Shown: piece after piece, positions 31,015 to 38,005 of the stretch
Layout of the letters: every line of letters begins with the position of its first letter
How positions within the stretch are numbered: the stretch's first letter is position 1
Assembly (NCBI GenBank): GCA_902772905.1
Contig: CACYCL010000129.1
Span: 1-38,005, forward strand
Reading direction: 5' to 3'
Origin: an uncultured bacterium
GTDB taxonomy: Bacteria > Verrucomicrobiota > Kiritimatiellia > RFP12 > UBA1067
DNA: 38,005 nucleotides
Notes under the pieces: generated by a model
The model's database searches: none
What the model was told of the DNA's origin: nothing
Seen by the model: the letters and a program-made list of their open reading frames with translations, nothing else
Made by a program: the position numbers and the translations under genes

Positions 31015-32289
31015 TCACGACGGCCCCTCAACAGTACCGTAAAAGTCAAAGCCTGCGGTCTTGTCTAGGCGCACATGGACAAACGAACCCACTTCCACCG
31101 CCTGGTCTTCAAGCCATACGACACCGTCTACATCTGGAGCCTGGCTCTCCATCCTCGCTACGCCCGGCGCCACTACAAGTGCTTCGTATACGCAGCCAAG
31201 CATGCGCTTCGCCTTGAGTCGCCATATCTTCGACTGTTGATCCATCACCGCTTTTTCGCGCCTGAGCGCAACGGCCCACGACGGACGCCCCCGCATCTTC
31301 GCACCCTTCGTGCCTTCCTCCGGCGAATATGCGAACGCGCCAAGATGGTCGAACTGCATGCGCTTCAAGTCGGCGAGCATCTGTGTGAACCTCAAGTCCG
31401 TCTCGCCGGGAAAGCCCGTCATGACCGTCGTGCGGAGCGTTATCTCGGGAATTACCTCACGTACGATTTCTGCTATGCTGCGCGACGCTTCCACCGCATG
31501 TGCACGGTTCATCTTCTCCAGCACCGCAGGCACTGTGTGCTGTATCGGCACGTCGATATACCGCACGGCATGTTTTGCCGTCATCATCCAAACGAGGAAG
31601 TTCTCGTCTATTTCGCTTGGATAGCTGTACAGCACACGCACCCAGAACTTGCCGGGCAGCTTGTCGAGCCTCCAGAGAAGGTCGGCGAGCCGTGGAGCAT
31701 CGCCACCTTTCGATACGGGCCGCCCGAAATCAACGCCATAGCGCATGGGATCCTGCGCGACGATATTGAGCTCCCGGCATCCGCTCCTGATGAGCGCACG
31801 CGCTTCACGCAGTATCGCGTCCATCGGACGCGAGCGGTAGCGTCCGCGTATCAGCGGAATCGCGCAATACGAACAGCGGTGGCAGCACCCTTCTGCGATC
31901 TTTAGATATGCAAACGCCTTGCCAGTGAGCCTGAGCCCAGGGACGCGAGGTTCGTCCCATCCCTTCGGAACACCAGTCCATTCATCCACGCCAGGGAATG
32001 CAGCAACCCTATTCGGATAACGCTGTGGGTAGCACCCGGCGACCACCACCCGCCCCACCTGCCCACGACGCTTGAGCTCCAGAGCACGACATATCTCGGC
32101 CTCAGCCTCTTCGCGGGCGCTGGCGATGAACGCACACGTGTTGACTATCATAACGTCCGCCCGGTCCGGATCCGAGGAAAGAGTCCACCCGTCCTTCACG
32201 AGCCGTCCTGCCCTGTTCTGCAGGTCAACCGCGTTCTTCGCGCATCCTAGCGACACTAGCGCAATCGTACCTTTCGACTTGCGGTTCAT
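31015..32289 (-). CDS. rimO: Ribosomal protein S12 (Asp88) methylthiotransferase
   Basis: A 424-residue radical-SAM enzyme. The N-terminal domain has the three iron-sulfur cysteines in VSLGCAKNAVD, VNTCAFI and VAGCYPQR. The radical SAM cluster motif is EGCCHRCSYCAIP (CxxxCxxC). Further signatures are VAQDPMRYGVD, YSYPSEI, YIDVPIQH, and TTVMTGFPGET. A C-terminal TRAM-like domain ends the protein. RimO rather than MiaB is supported by SLGCAKN, YIDVPIQH and the length. It starts 10 nt downstream of nfo and ends the long run that begins at 37822. Confidence 0.93.
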   Translation of the reverse strand: MNRKSKGTIALVSLGCAKNAVDLQNRAGRLVKDGWTLSSDPDRADVMIVNTCAFIASAREEAEAEICRALELKRRGQVGRVVVAGCYPQRYPNRVAAFPGVDEWTGVPKGWDEPRVPGLRLTGKAFAYLKIAEGCCHRCSYCAIPLIRGRYRSRPMDAILREARALIRSGCRELNIVAQDPMRYGVDFGRPVSKGGDAPRLADLLWRLDKLPGKFWVRVLYSYPSEIDENFLVWMMTAKHAVRYIDVPIQHTVPAVLEKMNRAHAVEASRSIAEIVREVIPEITLRTTVMTGFPGETDLRFTQMLADLKRMQFDHLGAFAYSPEEGTKGAKMRGRPSWAVALRREKAVMDQQSKIWRLKAKRMLGCVYEALVVAPGVARMESQAPDVDGVVWLEDQAVEVGSFVHVRLDKTAGFDFYGTVEGPS

Positions 32290-32299
32290 CGTTCTTTCC

Positions 32300-33142
32300 T
32301 CAAAGCGACTTAAGCAGCGCTATCTCTTCCCTGTAGCCCTGCAGGTCACACGGAGTCTCCAGATAGAACGGCAGATCGCGCAGCCTCGGGTTCTTGACGA
32401 TTTGCGCGAACGCGTCGATACCGATCTTGCCCTTGCCTATCTTCTCATGGCGATCCTTGTGCGAAGCTAGCGCATTCATGGAGTCGTTGACATGAATAGC
32501 CTTGAGACGATCAAGACCAACAACCCTGTCGAACTCGTCCAAAACGCCGTCCAAGTCACCGACTATGTCATATCCGGCATCCCATACATGGCATGTATCC
32601 AGGCATACGCCAAGATGCACATCCTTCGACATCTGCGATTCAAACGCATCGATTATGATGCGCAGCTCCTCGAATCTGCCGCCAACCTCGCTTCCCTTGC
32701 CGGACATAGTCTCAAGGAGAATCGTCGTGGACGGTGCGCCATCCCACCTCGAGATTATGCGCACCAGCATGGAACTTATCAGCTCCATGCCCTTCTCCGC
32801 GCCCTGCCCTACATGACTTCCTGGATGGAAGTTGTACAAAGCACCTGGCGTAAGCTCAAGACGGCGCAGATCATCGGTCATCACCGACTCGGCGAACTCG
32901 CGCACACGCGCCTCCGCGCCAGCCGCGTTGAGCGTGTACGGCGCATGCGCAAGGATAGGCCCGATGCCACGTTCTTTCGCGTACGCCGTAAACGCCGCCA
33001 CATCGCCCTTGTCAACCGGCTTCGCAGCTCCGCCGCGCGGGTTTCGCGTGAAGAACTGGAACACGTTCGCGCCGATTGACTCGGCGGTCTGCGCCATGGC
33101 AAGGTATCCGCCGGACGACGACAGATGGCAGCCCACTTTCAT
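32300..33142 (-). CDS. nfo: Endonuclease IV (AP endonuclease)
   Basis: This 280-residue TIM-barrel enzyme cuts at abasic sites during base-excision repair. Tri-zinc ligand motifs are in place: VGCHLSSSGG at the start, HAPYTLN, NFHPGSHVG, ILLETMSGKGSEVGG, CLDTCHVWDAGYD, AIHVNDSM..., and LETPC. The second ATG (MKVGCH at 33142) is chosen because GGAG lies 6 nt upstream; ATG 33148 is just in front. It lies 24 nt after the AraM-type dehydrogenase gene. The gene looks intact. Confidence 0.95.
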   Translation of the reverse strand: MKVGCHLSSSGGYLAMAQTAESIGANVFQFFTRNPRGGAAKPVDKGDVAAFTAYAKERGIGPILAHAPYTLNAAGAEARVREFAESVMTDDLRRLELTPGALYNFHPGSHVGQGAEKGMELISSMLVRIISRWDGAPSTTILLETMSGKGSEVGGRFEELRIIIDAFESQMSKDVHLGVCLDTCHVWDAGYDIVGDLDGVLDEFDRVVGLDRLKAIHVNDSMNALASHKDRHEKIGKGKIGIDAFAQIVKNPRLRDLPFYLETPCDLQGYREEIALLKSL

Positions 33143-33165
33143 ACGCATCTCCGCGAAACTGCGCG

Positions 33166-34518
33166 TCAAACGCCAAACGCCTTGCGGGCGAACTCGTCAA
33201 GCTGACCCGTGAGTGTCAGGAAATCAAGCGCCATATAGCGGTCGCGCATGAAGATTGTCTTCTTCGCATCCGCCAGCGACGCTTCAACAGTCGATCCAAT
33301 CTCTTCGGGCGTCGCAGGCGCGCCGACAACGCGCAGACGGCGCTCGATCTCTGCGGACGGCACTAGCTGAGCCTCAAGCCTAGCGCGTATGCGGGGCCAT
33401 TCTGCCTTGAACTTCTCTAGCCTGGCCCTTGTAGTCTCGCGGTCCACGAACTTCGCACGCACGGCCTTTGCGCCCAGGTCGGCGAACTTCGTGCCGACGA
33501 ACGCCGCGACGCCGTCTTTTTCCTGTTCTTCGAGCGGCTTCCAGTTGGCAAGGCACGCCTCGACGTCAAGCTTCGAATAGTCGTACGCGAGAATCTGCTC
33601 GTACACGCGGCACATGAAGAGCGTGAACACGCCGACCTGGATTCCGTGAGGCACGATCTCGCCCTTGTACGTGTGGTCGCGCATCTCAAGAAGATGGCTG
33701 AATAGATGCTCCGCGCCGGATGCCGGACGCGAACTCTGCATGTCTTGCATCGCAAAGCCGCCGAGCATGAGCCCCTCTACGAACCGCGACAGCGGCTCCG
33801 TCTTCATCGCTGCAACACCCTCGGGGTCGCCAATCGCATCCTTAAGCCCGTCCTGCACGGTGTGCCATGAAGAATCATGCCACGGCGTCGCGCCAAGTTC
33901 GTATGCGAGAATCCAGTCTGCCCCGGCCGGGACCTTCGCCATGAGGTCGGCGAATCCGCTCGCCGCCATCCACGCTGGCGCCGTGCGCATAACATCAATG
34001 TCTGCGACGATTACCCGCGGCGCAGGGCAAGGATACGTCTGCTTGGCTCCCTCCGGACTTCTCAGGGCCGCGCCAAAGCTGGAGTAGCCATCCACGCTCG
34101 CCGCAGTGCCGACTGTGAGATACGGTATGCCAAGCTCGCCTGCCGCACGCTTGGTAAGGTCGTTTATGACGCCGCTTCCTACGGCCACAGGCACAATGGC
34201 AGAGCCGTTCTTCTCGACTCCAACCGCCTTTATCGCGTCGCGCACCTCATCAACATAATGGTAGTCGGCGTGGAATGTCTTGCCATCTGGTTCGACGATG
34301 TGCTCAAGCACTTCGATGCCCGCCTCGCGCAGAAGTCCCTCCACCTTCTCGCCGGCCGCAGCGCGCGTACGCGGATCGCAGATGACGATTGCACGGCTTG
34401 CGCCAGGGAAGTGCGCCTTGAGAAGCGGCACCGTTTCAGCTAGAACTCCGTCGCCGATGACGCACGCCTTTGTGTCAGTCGCGCGCTCAAGCGCCTTGTC
34501 GATCATTTCCTTTGACAT
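33166..34518 (-). CDS. araM: AraM/EgsA-type glycerol-1-phosphate dehydrogenase
   Basis: A 450-residue member of the iron-containing alcohol dehydrogenase superfamily. Typical AraM blocks: VAVGSGVINDLTKRAAGELG (NAD-binding GSG), YLTVGTAASVDGYSSFGAAL, ASGFADLMAKVPAGADW, and SSRPASGAEHLFSHLLEM with the metal-binding His. The family reduces dihydroxyacetone phosphate to sn-glycerol-1-phosphate. In Bacillus subtilis araM sits in the L-arabinose operon, which fits its position 21 nt after GH2 and GH39 genes here. AAAGGA lies ahead of the ATG. Whether it serves lipid synthesis or sugar metabolism here cannot be decided. Confidence 0.87.
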   Translation of the reverse strand: MSKEMIDKALERATDTKACVIGDGVLAETVPLLKAHFPGASRAIVICDPRTRAAAGEKVEGLLREAGIEVLEHIVEPDGKTFHADYHYVDEVRDAIKAVGVEKNGSAIVPVAVGSGVINDLTKRAAGELGIPYLTVGTAASVDGYSSFGAALRSPEGAKQTYPCPAPRVIVADIDVMRTAPAWMAASGFADLMAKVPAGADWILAYELGATPWHDSSWHTVQDGLKDAIGDPEGVAAMKTEPLSRFVEGLMLGGFAMQDMQSSRPASGAEHLFSHLLEMRDHTYKGEIVPHGIQVGVFTLFMCRVYEQILAYDYSKLDVEACLANWKPLEEQEKDGVAAFVGTKFADLGAKAVRAKFVDRETTRARLEKFKAEWPRIRARLEAQLVPSAEIERRLRVVGAPATPEEIGSTVEASLADAKKTIFMRDRYMALDFLTLTGQLDEFARKAFGV

Positions 34519-34539
34519 CTCAATTGTCCTTTCCGTTGA

Positions 34540-36384
34540 TTAATTGCACTTCGCCTTGCACGCTGCCTCGGCAGCACGGCGCACTATCGCCTCGTGAGCC
34601 CTCTTGAGAACGTCAGGGTTGTACTTGAGGACCTTGCGGTCGTATGTGAGAAGCCCGTTGATCTCAATCTCCACATCTGTCGTCTGCGTGTAGACAGAAC
34701 CTCCAAGACCCTTGTCCACAAGCTCGCCTAGCTTGTCCATGAGGCCAAGGTACGTCTTCTCCAGGCCTTCGCGGGTCTTCGTGTCCTCTATCCCGCCATA
34801 GCCCCAGTTGCCCTTGCCGTCCTTGGGCTCTTTCCAGAGATGGCCAGGCACGGGATGTCCAAGGCCACCGAACTCGCCAAGGAACGTTATGCGCCTGTCG
34901 TTGGCAGCAAACATCGTTGGGCCGCGATAGAGGTGCATGTCAACCGTGTCCGCCGCCTCGCACACTCCCGCCGGCTTGTGCTGCGTAGGTACGCGGTTCT
35001 CCCACTTCCATCCCTTTGGCAGCAGATGGCCACCTTCCCAGTCCCAGCATCCGCTCGGGCCGTTCACAAGCCGAGTGGGATCATACCGCTTCGTGAAGTC
35101 GAGCATGGAATGAGTGAGGAACTCTCCTGGCTGCGACCATCCCTCGTTGTACGGATTCCACATTACAATTGAGGTGAACGGCTGAAGGTCGTCCATCATC
35201 TCCTTCATTTCCTGGCGCTCAAGCCAATAGCGCTTTACGGTGCCTGCCTTCATTGGATCGGCCCAGCTGCCAGTTCCACTCGGCAAATCCTGTATGACAA
35301 GGATGCCGAGCCTGTCGCACATCGCGTAGTACTGCTGCGGCTCAACCTTTATGTGCTTGCGGAGCATGTTGAACCCGCAGTCCTTCAGAACCTTCACGTC
35401 ATACTCCATCGCCTCCTCGCTCGGCGGAGTGAGGAGCCCGTCAGGCCACCAGCCCTGGTCGAGCGTGCCGATGAGGAAGTACGGCTTGTTGTTTAAGAAG
35501 AAGCGGAGTACGCCCTTTTCGTCCTTGCGCTTCTCGATCTTGCGCATTCCAAAATAGCCCCTGACCTCGTCCTTGCCGTACTTGGCGACAAAGTGATAGA
35601 GCTTCGGATTCTCCGGAGACCAGCATTCGAACGTCGTGGGCATGTCGGTAGTAACCTCAACTTCGCCAGCACCGCCGACCTTGTCGAACTCGAAGCGGAC
35701 CTCGCCCTTGTCGATGTCGGTCACGACCTTGTACGACTTGATGTATTTCTCTGGAACCGTTTCCATCCACACCGTCTGCCATATGCCCGACACGCGCGTG
35801 TAGAAGCACCCCTTAGGGCAGAAACTCTGCTTTCCACGCGAATTGACAAAGTCTTCCGTCGGATCCCACACGCAGACGGTGAGTTCGTTTTCGCCCTTCG
35901 TCACATAGTCCGTTATGTCGAGCGTGAACGGATTCTGCCCTCCTTCGTGCGGAACGTCCGTGACTTCGTTGTGCCCGATGAACACCATCGTTCGGTAGTC
36001 AACGCCGCCGAAGTGCAAAAGAATCCTCTCGCCCGGCTGAGGATTGCACACGATCTTGCGCGTATACCAAAGAAACTCGTCTGGTTCAATTAGACGTCCA
36101 ACGCCGGAAAGCGCACTCTCAATCGGGAACGGAACGCGAATCTTGCCGTCCCACTTCTCGGGGCGTCCGGGCGTGTTGGTAACGCTGGTCACGGCATAGT
36201 CCCAATCGCCATTCAAGTTCGTCCATCCCTGACGCACCATCTGCGGACGCGGATAGCTGCGCCATGCGTTATCGCTCGTGACCTTTTCGCCCCAAGGAGT
36301 CATCATCGACGCCGCGCATACGGAAGACGTGGCGAACGCAATGCCAAAAGCGGCAGTTGTAGCTGAATGCAGTATGTTCTTCAT
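34540..36384 (-). CDS. Secreted glycoside hydrolase family 2 enzyme
   Basis: A 614-residue exported protein. Signal peptide at about 1-25 (MKNILHSATTAAFGIAFATS). The N-terminal jelly-roll domain has NLNGDWDYAV and FGGVDYRTMVFIGHNEV. An immunoglobulin-like middle domain is followed by the catalytic barrel: NMLRKHIKVEPQQYYAMCDRLGILVIQD is the classic GH2 signature region, acid/base Glu in WNPYNEGW (about 414) and nucleophile Glu in FLGEFGG (about 504). The family includes beta-galactosidases, mannosidases, glucuronidases and arabinosidases; specificity is unresolved. AAGGGA overlaps the end of the GH39 gene as Shine-Dalgarno. Second gene of the operon. Confidence 0.9.
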   Translation of the reverse strand: MKNILHSATTAAFGIAFATSSVCAASMMTPWGEKVTSDNAWRSYPRPQMVRQGWTNLNGDWDYAVTSVTNTPGRPEKWDGKIRVPFPIESALSGVGRLIEPDEFLWYTRKIVCNPQPGERILLHFGGVDYRTMVFIGHNEVTDVPHEGGQNPFTLDITDYVTKGENELTVCVWDPTEDFVNSRGKQSFCPKGCFYTRVSGIWQTVWMETVPEKYIKSYKVVTDIDKGEVRFEFDKVGGAGEVEVTTDMPTTFECWSPENPKLYHFVAKYGKDEVRGYFGMRKIEKRKDEKGVLRFFLNNKPYFLIGTLDQGWWPDGLLTPPSEEAMEYDVKVLKDCGFNMLRKHIKVEPQQYYAMCDRLGILVIQDLPSGTGSWADPMKAGTVKRYWLERQEMKEMMDDLQPFTSIVMWNPYNEGWSQPGEFLTHSMLDFTKRYDPTRLVNGPSGCWDWEGGHLLPKGWKWENRVPTQHKPAGVCEAADTVDMHLYRGPTMFAANDRRITFLGEFGGLGHPVPGHLWKEPKDGKGNWGYGGIEDTKTREGLEKTYLGLMDKLGELVDKGLGGSVYTQTTDVEIEINGLLTYDRKVLKYNPDVLKRAHEAIVRRAAEAACKAKCN

Positions 36385-36400
36385 TTGTTGTGTTTTTCCC

Positions 36401-37822
36401 TTATTTGCTGAATCTCACGAAAAATGCGGCGGAATGGAAGTCTGGCTTGACAAGATTCAGCTTCCCGTTCTTGAACGACACCTTGCACGGCGCGAGGTCA
36501 TGATGGTGATCGAGCAGTGCGCAGGTTGCCCCTGCGTCAGGGGCGACTCCTTTCACCGCTACAGATATGTTGCGCGACGCGCCGCCATAGTCAACCACAA
36601 GAAGAGCCTTGCGCCCGTTCTCGCCCTTGACGGGGAAGAGCGTAATCGAGCCTTCAGATTCGCTCGCGCAGATCGTCGAATACCCCTTCACTATGTCGCC
36701 AAACAGCTTCAATGCATAGAATACCTTGTACTTTCGCTGCAGCTCGTCCTTGAAGCCCCACGCGCCTGTGTGTCGGCAGCCATAGAAGTACGCCTGCGTC
36801 ATCTCAGAGCGCTCCATGTTCGCAAGTGCAGCGAGCGCGAAGCATGCGCTACGGATGCCGTTGTGGCTGTCCGGGCCCTCCCATATGCGCGCCTTGACCG
36901 CAGGGTCGGAGCATCGCTGCATTTCACCCCAGTCATAGTTCTCGCCGAAATAGTGCCACTCGTTGAGAATCAGTTCGCACTTCGTGAAGCCATACGAGTC
37001 ACAGAGCTTCCGACCGAGCGCCGCCTCGCGCGAATACTGCATCGGGTCGCGTCTGTAGCCGTGCCAGGATATAAAATCCGGCGCAACACCCGCGTCTCGG
37101 CAGGCGGAGAGGATGTCGTTCAGCCAAACAGTGGTGAACGAGCAGAGCGCTGGCCCTCCGACCTTTATGGTGTCGCCAAACTCCGACTTGAGCCGCTTGA
37201 GCACCGTGACGTAGAATTTGACAAACTGCGCACGGCACTCCGCCCGCTTTGCGGAATTCGGCTTGTATTCCTCTTCGGTGATCCCACCGGGCGGCGTCCA
37301 CATGTTCTGGATGCCCTCCGGCTCGTTCCATATCTCCCAGTACTTGATGCCCCATTCGTAGCCATTTGCCCAGCCACAGTTGTAATGGCGAACCGTAGCG
37401 GCGAAAATCTCGGCGATCTTGTCGAAGTCGTCCGGCACGGTAGTGTTGAAATGCACCTTGAGACCTGAATGCTCGATGGACGTGCCAAGCCGAAAGAACA
37501 CGTCAAGCCCAGCCTCCTCGCGCGTGCGCTTCAGCAGATAGTCAGTCGGCCCGAAATTGTAGTTCTTCGGATCGCCCACGTCAAGGTGCATGAGCGGGAA
37601 GATGTGAAAATAGTCGCACACGCGCTGGTTTGGGTTTATTAACGCCCAGTCGTGCGTACGGGCGTACTTGAAGCCCATCGACTTGACATCGGCGAGATCC
37701 TGCGCCGTCTGGGAGCAGATCGTCGGCCCGAAACCTGACGAATGTATTTCGGGTCTGACTGGCCCAACGTCTTTCAAGAAGTCGACTGTCAGCACGGTCG
37801 CGAGAAGCAGTGTTTCTACCAT
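36401..37822 (-). CDS. Glycoside hydrolase family 39-like enzyme
   Basis: A 473-residue clan GH-A enzyme similar to beta-xylosidases and alpha-L-iduronidases of GH39. The acid/base Glu is in YWEIWNEPEG (about 167), and the nucleophile Glu in LILNEWHYFG (about 288). The start MVETLLLATVLTVDFLKD has only a short hydrophobic stretch, so export is uncertain. A C-terminal beta domain covers about 385-473. The start is supported by TAAGGA about 7-10 nt upstream. The operon continues with GH2, araM, nfo and rimO. Retaining chemistry is expected for this clan; the substrate is likely a xylose- or arabinose-containing glycan, by inference. Confidence 0.85.
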   Translation of the reverse strand: MVETLLLATVLTVDFLKDVGPVRPEIHSSGFGPTICSQTAQDLADVKSMGFKYARTHDWALINPNQRVCDYFHIFPLMHLDVGDPKNYNFGPTDYLLKRTREEAGLDVFFRLGTSIEHSGLKVHFNTTVPDDFDKIAEIFAATVRHYNCGWANGYEWGIKYWEIWNEPEGIQNMWTPPGGITEEEYKPNSAKRAECRAQFVKFYVTVLKRLKSEFGDTIKVGGPALCSFTTVWLNDILSACRDAGVAPDFISWHGYRRDPMQYSREAALGRKLCDSYGFTKCELILNEWHYFGENYDWGEMQRCSDPAVKARIWEGPDSHNGIRSACFALAALANMERSEMTQAYFYGCRHTGAWGFKDELQRKYKVFYALKLFGDIVKGYSTICASESEGSITLFPVKGENGRKALLVVDYGGASRNISVAVKGVAPDAGATCALLDHHHDLAPCKVSFKNGKLNLVKPDFHSAAFFVRFSK

Positions 37823-37847
37823 GTACGTTCCTTAGTTTTGTTTGCCA

Positions 37848-37893
37848 AATGCACGTGGGTTGCATTATATCAAATTTCACCGTTGAAAGGCAA
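37848..37893 (-). promoter_or_regulatory. Promoter and possible operator of the GH39-GH2 operon
   Basis: TTGCCT (37888-37893), 18 nt, then TGATATAAT (TATAAT at 37864-37869). An inverted repeat AATGCA (37848-37853) / TGCATT (37861-37866) with a 7-nt centre overlaps the -10 and the start region. The transcript has a leader of about 34 nt with AAGGA. The -35 shares base 37888 with the -35 of the divergent tRNA promoter. Confidence 0.6.
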
Positions 37894-37911
37894 AGGGAAA
37901 TATGGTATACT
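37883..37911 (+). promoter_or_regulatory. Promoter of tRNA-Gly
   Basis: TTGAAA (37883-37888), 17-nt spacer, TGGTATACT (TATACT at 37906-37911). Expected start near 37918, about 15 nt before the tRNA. Confidence 0.75.
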
Positions 37912-37933
37912 GTACAACGTTCGTTTGGAAAAA

Positions 37934-38004
37934 GCGGGCGTAGCTCAATGGCAGAGCTCCAGCCTTCCAAGCTGGCTACGAGGGTTCGATTCCCTTCGCC
38001 CGCT
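37934..38004 (+). tRNA. tRNA-Gly (anticodon TCC)
   Basis: A complete cloverleaf: acceptor GCGGGCG (37934-37940) pairs with CGCCCGC (37997-38003); D stem GCTC/GAGC; anticodon stem CCAGC/GCTGG around loop CTTCCAA with anticodon TCC at 37966-37968; T arm with TTCGATT loop. T at 38004 is the discriminator. The next base is C, so CCA may be encoded, but the window ends there. Confidence 0.96.
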
Positions 38005-38005
38005 C

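Noticed and set aside
1-38005. CRISPR arrays, insertion sequences, integrases, replication origin (DnaA boxes)
   Set aside because: I looked for regularly spaced repeats, transposase or integrase motifs and DnaA-box clusters and found none that could be supported.

Overview
The window looks like a chromosomal piece of a Gram-negative anaerobe of the PVC group, most likely a Kiritimatiellae-type Verrucomicrobiota. This is inference from gene content: KDO synthesis (kdsB, so an LPS-bearing outer membrane), many secreted glycoside hydrolases, autotransporter-type beta-strand-repeat surface proteins, and a DRTGG/PHP/CBS-ATPase module typical of fermentative anaerobes. No rRNA or other marker gene is present to confirm the lineage. 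Almost all genes lie on the minus strand in tight operons; only the PHP and second DRTGG genes and a tRNA-Gly are on the plus strand.

Layout, left to right. 1-694: 5' part of a secreted beta-strand-repeat-like protein, its own promoter at 730-735. 845-6124: a two-gene polysaccharide unit (DUF5107-like/TPR protein, then a secreted TIM-barrel hydrolase-like protein). 6198-7485: an accessory island of very small overlapping ORFs with phage flavour, an internal partial duplication, GC-rich inverted repeats and a frameshift at a nine-base homopolymer. 7613-13836: an operon of a clan GH-A hydrolase, a 1026-residue LamG/beta-strand-repeat protein and a Tat-exported metallo-beta-lactamase-fold protein. 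13944-16263: kdsB, a small lipoprotein and a XylR-type sugar regulator, with operator-like direct repeats in front of the hydrolase operon. 16272-20592: DRTGG, CBS-ATPase, tgt, yajC, a LysM protein and rsmD. 20640-21766: PHP and second DRTGG, divergent from the first. 21772-25714: a leader mini-ORF, dnaB and mutS. 25759-30980: yceD, rpmF, terminator, plsX, leuS and a polyprenyl synthase. 31015-37822: GH39, GH2, an AraM-type glycerol-1-phosphate dehydrogenase, endonuclease IV and rimO in one long run. 37934-38004: tRNA-Gly(TCC).

The most striking pattern is in transcription and translation starts. Nearly every recognisable promoter has an extended -10 box, TGnTATAMT. At six of them the start codon (ATG or GTG) lies only 7 nt (once 8 nt) past the -10 box, so the mRNAs should be leaderless. 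This holds for kdsB, both divergent DRTGG/PHP genes, yceD, the TPR protein and a 15-codon GTG-initiated ORF whose stop overlaps the dnaB start. The GH39, GH-A hydrolase and beta-strand-repeat operons instead have real 5' leaders, two of them with clear Shine-Dalgarno sites. Other candidates for follow-up are the C9 frameshift gene at 6851-7485, the in-frame single amber codon between yajC and the LysM gene, and the operator sequences near the hydrolase promoters.
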